Origin: Micromonospora parathelypteridis
Lineage (GTDB): Bacteria > Actinomycetota > Actinomycetes > Mycobacteriales > Micromonosporaceae
Assembly (NCBI RefSeq): GCF_014201145.1
Contig: NZ_JACHDP010000001.1
Location: forward strand, 1,426,001 to 1,490,000
Direction: 5' to 3'
Length of the DNA stretch: 64,000 nucleotides
The translations under genes were made by a program, and so were the position numbers. Below, one piece after another: positions 60,421 through 64,000 of the stretch (its first letter is position 1; every line of letters begins with the position of its first letter). The notes under the pieces are model-generated. The model saw only the letters and a program-made list of their open reading frames with translations. It was not told the DNA's origin and did no database searches.

Positions 60421-61183
60421 GTCGCGGTTCCTCGCGGGAACCCGGCTGGCGGTCACCACGTTCACCACGCTGCCGGTGCGGGCCGGACGAATCGACCGCC
60501 CGGTCGCCGGCACCGCGATGGCTCTCGCCCCGGTGGTCGGAGCGCTGCTCGGCGCCCTGCTGGCCGGCGTGCTGCTGCTGACCGGCGCGTTCGCTCCCCC
60601 GCTGGTGGCCGCCGGTGTGACGGTTGGCGCCGCCGCGCTGCTCACCCGCGGGCTGCACCTGGACGGGCTGGCCGACACCGTGGACGCGCTCGGCTCGTAC
60701 CGGCGGGGCGCGGCAGCGCTGGAGATCATGAAGAAGCCGGACGTCGGCCCGTTCGGGGTGGTCGCGCTGGTGGTCGTACTCCTGGTGCAGGCGGCGGCGC
60801 TCGCCGACCTGGCGGGGCGGTCCTGGCCGGCGTGTCTCGCGGCGGTGGCCGCGGCGACCGCCGCCGGGCGGTTCGGCGTCACGCTGGCCTGTCGGCGGGG
60901 AGTGCCGGCGGCCCGGCCGGACGGGCTCGGCGCGCTCGTGGCCGGCACGGTCGGCCCGGTGGCACTGGCCGTCGGCGCGGTCGCCGTCGTGCTGCTGGCG
61001 GTGCCCGCGGTGCCGGGCCACCCGTGGCAGGGGCCACTGGCCGTCGCGGCCGCGCTCGCCGTCGCGGTCGGCCTGCTGACCCACGTGGTACGACGGCTGG
61101 GCGGGATAACCGGGGACGTCCTCGGCGCGACCGTCGAGGTGGTCACCACGCTGGTCTACCTCGGTCTGGTGCTGTCCGGCTGA
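60410..61183 (+). CDS. cobS: Adenosylcobinamide-GDP ribazoletransferase
   Basis: Cobalamin synthase, the last step of the nucleotide loop, in the membrane. The 257-aa product has the Asp-rich motif GLHLDGLADTVDALGSYRRG, the next block MKKPDVGPFGVVAL and the C-terminal RLGGITGDVLGA. Six or more hydrophobic helices are present. GTG 60410 overlaps the cobUT frame by 11 bp, so the two are coupled. Confidence 0.95.
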   Translation: MPAESRFLAGTRLAVTTFTTLPVRAGRIDRPVAGTAMALAPVVGALLGALLAGVLLLTGAFAPPLVAAGVTVGAAALLTRGLHLDGLADTVDALGSYRRGAAALEIMKKPDVGPFGVVALVVVLLVQAAALADLAGRSWPACLAAVAAATAAGRFGVTLACRRGVPAARPDGLGALVAGTVGPVALAVGAVAVVLLAVPAVPGHPWQGPLAVAAALAVAVGLLTHVVRRLGGITGDVLGATVEVVTTLVYLGLVLSG

Positions 61184-61251
61184 ACCGGGCGCGGCGGGCC
61201 GGGTAGCGTTCGCCTCGACAGCACCGGCGTCGGCCACCGGGGGACCCCAAA

Positions 61252-62541
61252 ATGCTCATCACGGACGACTTCCTGCCCGTACCGGTGCCGGAGTCGCTCA
61301 GCGCGACCTACCTGGTGCCGATGGCGGGGCTACCGAAGGTCAGCGCGAAGACCGCGGTGGCGGCGCTGACCGGCCGGCTGGCCGAGCCGGTGCACGGGCT
61401 GGCCCGGCAGATGCTGGACAGCCCGCTGATGAGCGTCGACACCCGGCCCATCGCCGACTTTCCCGAGCTGCCGCCGGACCTGCTCACGGCGTTCGGCGCC
61501 ACCGAGGAGCAGCTGGCCCGGCTGGCCGCGGCGACCCACCTGGTGGTCGTGCAGGCCGAATACCGGCCCGGTTGGCCGCCCGCGCACGAGTGGGCGGCCC
61601 GCGCGGTCGCGGCTGCCGTGGCGGAGTCCGTCGACAGCGACGTGGTGGACGTCTTCGGTCTGCAGTTCCTCGACCCGGCGACCGCGCTGCGCTCACTCCC
61701 CGACGAGCAGGGCCGGATCCGGCTGGTCGACTGGGTGCTGGTGCCGTACTCCTCGGACACCGAGGGGCTGTGGTTCACCACCAAGGGGCTGCGCCGCTTC
61801 GGGCTGCTCGAGTTGCAGACCCAGGGGGTGCCCGACCACCTCACCCGCGCCTGGGGTGCGGTGATGACCGGGGCGGCACGCCGACTGCTGCGGGACTGGA
61901 CCGACGGGCTCACCGGCGAGGAGGTGCCGGCGTTCGTGCAACTGCCGGTGCTGGCCACGGTCACCGGGCACGACATCGCGGTGGCGTACGGCAACCCGGA
62001 ACAGCACGGCGCGACCGCCCCGGTGCTGCTGCGCCTGGAACTGGACCCGGCGACCGACCCGGAGGCCGACTCGTTCCTCAGCCTGCGTCCGCCGGCCGGG
62101 CACCGGGGGTCGGACGGGCGCTACTACGCGGCGGCCTGCGCGACCCTGTTCTCCGGGATCCAACCGGACGTGCGCTACGCCCGATCGGGTGACGCGATGA
62201 GCCGGGCGGTCGCCACTGCCCGGGCGGCGCTGGGTGACGCGCGGGCCCGGTTCGTCGCGGGCCGTCTCCCAACGGAGTCGCAGCTGGTGGTCAAGTACGG
62301 CCTGCCCGGCGACGACGGCCCGGAGTACGTCTGGGCCGGCGTCACCTCGTGGGAGACCGCGGAGCGGATCATCGGTGTGAGCGCCAGCGACGCCGCCACC
62401 GACCCGAGCGTGCGGATCGGCGCTCCGGTGGTGGTGGAGGCGACCGAGGTGGTCGACTGGGCGGTCCTGGACGCCACCGGCGTCATCGAGGGCGGCTGGA
62501 CCCAAGCCGTCCTGGACTCCGGCGAACCCCCAACCCCCTAA
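61252..62541 (+). CDS. DUF2314-containing protein of unknown function
   Basis: The 429-aa product starts at ATG 61252 with GGGGGA upstream and a candidate -10 (TAGCGT) near 61204. The first 290 residues hold an uncharacterised alpha/beta domain (THLVVVQAEYRPGWPPAHEW; GRIRLVDWVLVPYSSDTEG). The end resembles DUF2314: LVVKYGLPGDDGPEYVWAGV, then IGAPVVVEATEVVDWAVLD. No catalytic motif and no membrane segment are seen. It may be an immunity-like or housekeeping protein. Confidence 0.82.
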   Translation: MLITDDFLPVPVPESLSATYLVPMAGLPKVSAKTAVAALTGRLAEPVHGLARQMLDSPLMSVDTRPIADFPELPPDLLTAFGATEEQLARLAAATHLVVVQAEYRPGWPPAHEWAARAVAAAVAESVDSDVVDVFGLQFLDPATALRSLPDEQGRIRLVDWVLVPYSSDTEGLWFTTKGLRRFGLLELQTQGVPDHLTRAWGAVMTGAARRLLRDWTDGLTGEEVPAFVQLPVLATVTGHDIAVAYGNPEQHGATAPVLLRLELDPATDPEADSFLSLRPPAGHRGSDGRYYAAACATLFSGIQPDVRYARSGDAMSRAVATARAALGDARARFVAGRLPTESQLVVKYGLPGDDGPEYVWAGVTSWETAERIIGVSASDAATDPSVRIGAPVVVEATEVVDWAVLDATGVIEGGWTQAVLDSGEPPTP

Positions 62542-62595
62542 CCCCACCCCGGCCCACCCCGCCGGACCCCCGCCGGACCCCCGCCGGCCCCCCGC

Positions 62596-62656
62596 GTTGA
62601 TCATGAAGTTATTGCCACCGCCGTCGGCGTGTCGTGGCAATAACTTCATGATCAAC
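62596..62656. repeat. Perfect 23-bp AT-rich palindrome between convergent genes
   Basis: Bases 62596-62618 are exactly inverted at 62634-62656, with a 15-nt loop. The arms contain TGATCATGAAGTTATTGCC, far richer in AT than anything nearby. The element lies between the DUF2314 and gcvT stops and may end both transcripts. Confidence 0.9.
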
Positions 62657-62674
62657 AGGGTTCTGGGGCGGGGG

Positions 62675-63805
62675 TTACTTCACTGAGGGGGTTACGAAGG
62701 GGGGTTTGGTTAGCTTCAGGGGGGCTCGGCGGCCTCGGATGTCGATCTCGACCTCGTCGCCTTCGGACAGGTTGGCGTCGGTGTTCAGCAGGGCCAGCGC
62801 GATGCCCTGCTTGCGGGTCGGGGAAAAGGTGCCGCTGGTTACCGTGCCGACCTGGGTGTCGCCCACGTGCAGGGTCATCCCGGGCCGCGGAATGGCCCGG
62901 TCGACGGCTACCAGGCCGCGCAGCGTACGCCGGGGGCCGGCGGCCTTCTCGGCGAGCAGCGCGTCACGCCCCCAGAAGGCCGGCTTGTCCCAACCGACCG
63001 CCCAGCCGGAGCGGGCCTGCACCGGGGTGATGTCCAGGGAAAGGTCCTGCCCGTGCAGCGGGTAGCCCATCTCGGTACGCAGCGTGTCCCGGGCGGCCAG
63101 GCCGCAGGCCCGCAGTTCGAACGCCTTCCCGGTGGCGAAGAGCGCGTCCCAGACGGCCACCGCGTGCTCCGCCGGCACCACCAACTCGTAGCCCAACTCG
63201 CCCGTGTAGCCGGTACGGCAGACGGTCAGCTCCACCCCGGCCAGGCTCGCCGCGGAGAAGCTCATGTAGCCGTGCTCGGTGGGCAGGTCGAGAGCGGCCA
63301 GCAACTCGGCCGCGCGGGGGCCCTGCACGGCCAGCACGGCGTACGCCTCGTGCTCGTCGGTGACGGTGACCTGCGCGGGCGCCGCGGCGCGCAACCGGCG
63401 CACCACCTCACCGGTGTTCGCCGCGTTCGGGATGAGGAAGACGTGGTCGTCGGCGTACAGGTAGGCGATGATGTCGTCGACCACGCCGCCGGTGGCGTCG
63501 TCACAGCAGAGCGTGTACTGCGCCCGCCCCGGACCGATCCGGCCCAGGTCGTTGCTGAGGCAGGCGTTGACGAAGTCGGCAGCCCCGGGGCCGCTCACCC
63601 GGGCCTTGCCCAGATGCGACACGTCGAAGACCCCGACCGCGGTACGCACCGCGGTGTGCTCCTTGAGCACCCCGCCGCCGGCGTACTCCAGCGGCATCTC
63701 CCAGCCCCCGAACGGGGCGAACTTGGCGCCGGCGGCGATGTGCCGCTCGTGCAGCGGGGAACGGCGCAGCCGGGTCGCGGCGGCGTCGTAGGTCACGTCG
63801 GTCAT
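62675..63805 (-). CDS. gcvT: Aminomethyltransferase (glycine cleavage T protein)
   Basis: Releases ammonia from the aminomethyl-lipoyl H protein and makes methylene-tetrahydrofolate. The 376-aa product has the N-terminal [27 protein letters not shown] with the catalytic Asp region, [26 protein letters not shown] and the C-terminal barrel with [14 protein letters not shown]. No gcvH or gcvP is adjacent. ATG 63805 follows a minus-strand TAAGTT by 7 nt, so it is probably leaderless; the frame up to 63844 has no support. Confidence 0.95.
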   Translation of the reverse strand: MTDVTYDAAATRLRRSPLHERHIAAGAKFAPFGGWEMPLEYAGGGVLKEHTAVRTAVGVFDVSHLGKARVSGPGAADFVNACLSNDLGRIGPGRAQYTLCCDDATGGVVDDIIAYLYADDHVFLIPNAANTGEVVRRLRAAAPAQVTVTDEHEAYAVLAVQGPRAAELLAALDLPTEHGYMSFSAASLAGVELTVCRTGYTGELGYELVVPAEHAVAVWDALFATGKAFELRACGLAARDTLRTEMGYPLHGQDLSLDITPVQARSGWAVGWDKPAFWGRDALLAEKAAGPRRTLRGLVAVDRAIPRPGMTLHVGDTQVGTVTSGTFSPTRKQGIALALLNTDANLSEGDEVEIDIRGRRAPLKLTKPPFVTPSVK

Positions 63806-63812
63806 GGGTGGC

Positions 63813-63818
63813 AACTTA
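63813..63818 (-). promoter_or_regulatory. -10-like TAAGTT of leaderless gcvT
   Basis: Read on the minus strand, TAAGTT ends 7 nt before ATG 63805. Confidence 0.5.
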
Positions 63819-63967
63819 CCGGGGGCAACGTCGCTGGTTAGCATCGGCGGGAGCCCGCTGGCCCTGTCGGCGGGACAACCATCACGTCCGGCGGGTACGT
63901 TCCGCCGGAGACCTTCACCGCTGGTACGCGACGCCGCGACCGGCCCGGCCCGCCCGGAGTAGCTTCA

Positions 63968-64000
63968 GTGACATCACCCCGCACCACCAACCTGAGCCTG
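63968..64000 (+). CDS. Start of a gene, probably leucyl aminopeptidase (3' end outside window)
   Basis: GTG 63968 has GGAG (63956-63959) 8 nt upstream, and the frame (VTSPRTTNLSL) is open to the window edge. Eleven codons do not identify a protein. The guess rests on position: aminopeptidase genes (pepA/pepB) lie divergent from gcvT in mycobacteria and Streptomyces, and such proteins often begin with a similar short polar stretch. Confidence 0.35.
   Translation, partial: MTSPRTTNLSL

Overview
The window is very GC-rich chromosomal DNA with frequent GTG (and some TTG) starts and long open frames in several phases. It carries a QcrCAB/CtaCEF respiratory block, PimB, an adenosine kinase (AdoK) and a DUF574-type methyltransferase. 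This points to a filamentous actinobacterium, most likely of the family Micromonosporaceae (Micromonospora-like); that assignment is inference from gene content and style. I see no rRNA, tRNA, CRISPR array, transposase, integrase or phage gene. From memory, much of the order (SRPBCC protein, fadD, pimB, DEDD/UvrC-like nuclease, trpD, ctaE-qcrCAB, ctaF-ctaC, adoK, erpA, glycerate kinase, DUF3043, cobT/cobS, gcvT, aminopeptidase) follows the block Rv2185c to Rv2213 of Mycobacterium tuberculosis, so most of the window is old core chromosome with lineage-specific insertions.

Layout. 1-4650: the tail of a large ATPase/TPR regulator, a membrane protein and trehalose-6-phosphate synthase (otsA). 4710-9975: minus-strand genes for a flavin monooxygenase coupled to an alpha/beta hydrolase that has lost its nucleophile, a nuclease/phosphatase-fold protein, ROK glucokinase, an acidic CxxC protein and an SRPBCC protein. 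10094-17529: acyl-CoA ligase, a NarL-type two-component pair closed by a strong hairpin, a methyltransferase overlapping a GGDEF-EAL enzyme, and a lipoprotein. 17591-20185: a palindromic element, a TetR gene with tandem operators over its own start, PlsC and a secreted nuclease-fold protein. 20222-24728 (minus): pimB, M48 protease with a coupled 48-aa leader ORF, a small Cys protein and a NYN-domain protein. 24857-30348: DEDD/GIY-YIG nuclease, a (p)ppGpp synthetase/hydrolase, then an overlapping NUDIX, sugar nucleotidyltransferase and RAM-domain operon. 30410-40269: DUF4142 protein, cytochrome bc1 and oxidase genes, trpD and small proteins. 40440-48368: cysteine desulfurase plus TusA behind a 20-codon leader ORF, adoK, erpA, glycerate kinase, nadA, murA, DUF3043. 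48652-56465: XRE-cupin regulator, a 1589-aa repeat-rich WG protein with its own leader ORF, aldo/keto reductase, and an M50 protease with a 66-aa partner. 56609-64000: PknB-type kinase, cobUT fusion, cobS, DUF2314 protein, gcvT and the first codons of a gene that is probably leucyl aminopeptidase.

How the parts fit. CtaE-QcrCAB and CtaC-CtaF belong to the actinobacterial bc1-aa3 supercomplex; subunit I (ctaD) is not in the window. The desulfurase/TusA pair and ErpA serve sulfur trafficking and Fe-S assembly, which QcrA and NadA need. CobUT and CobS complete the cobalamin nucleotide loop.

The most unusual structure lies between and in front of genes. Three genes are preceded by short ORFs whose stop overlaps the main start by four bases. 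Nine starts sit 6-7 bases after a TANNNT-like hexamer, as expected for leaderless mRNAs. At least three families of dispersed intergenic palindromes occur (17.6/41.9 kb, 23.2/38.7 kb, 62.6 kb, with a possible relative at 48.4 kb).
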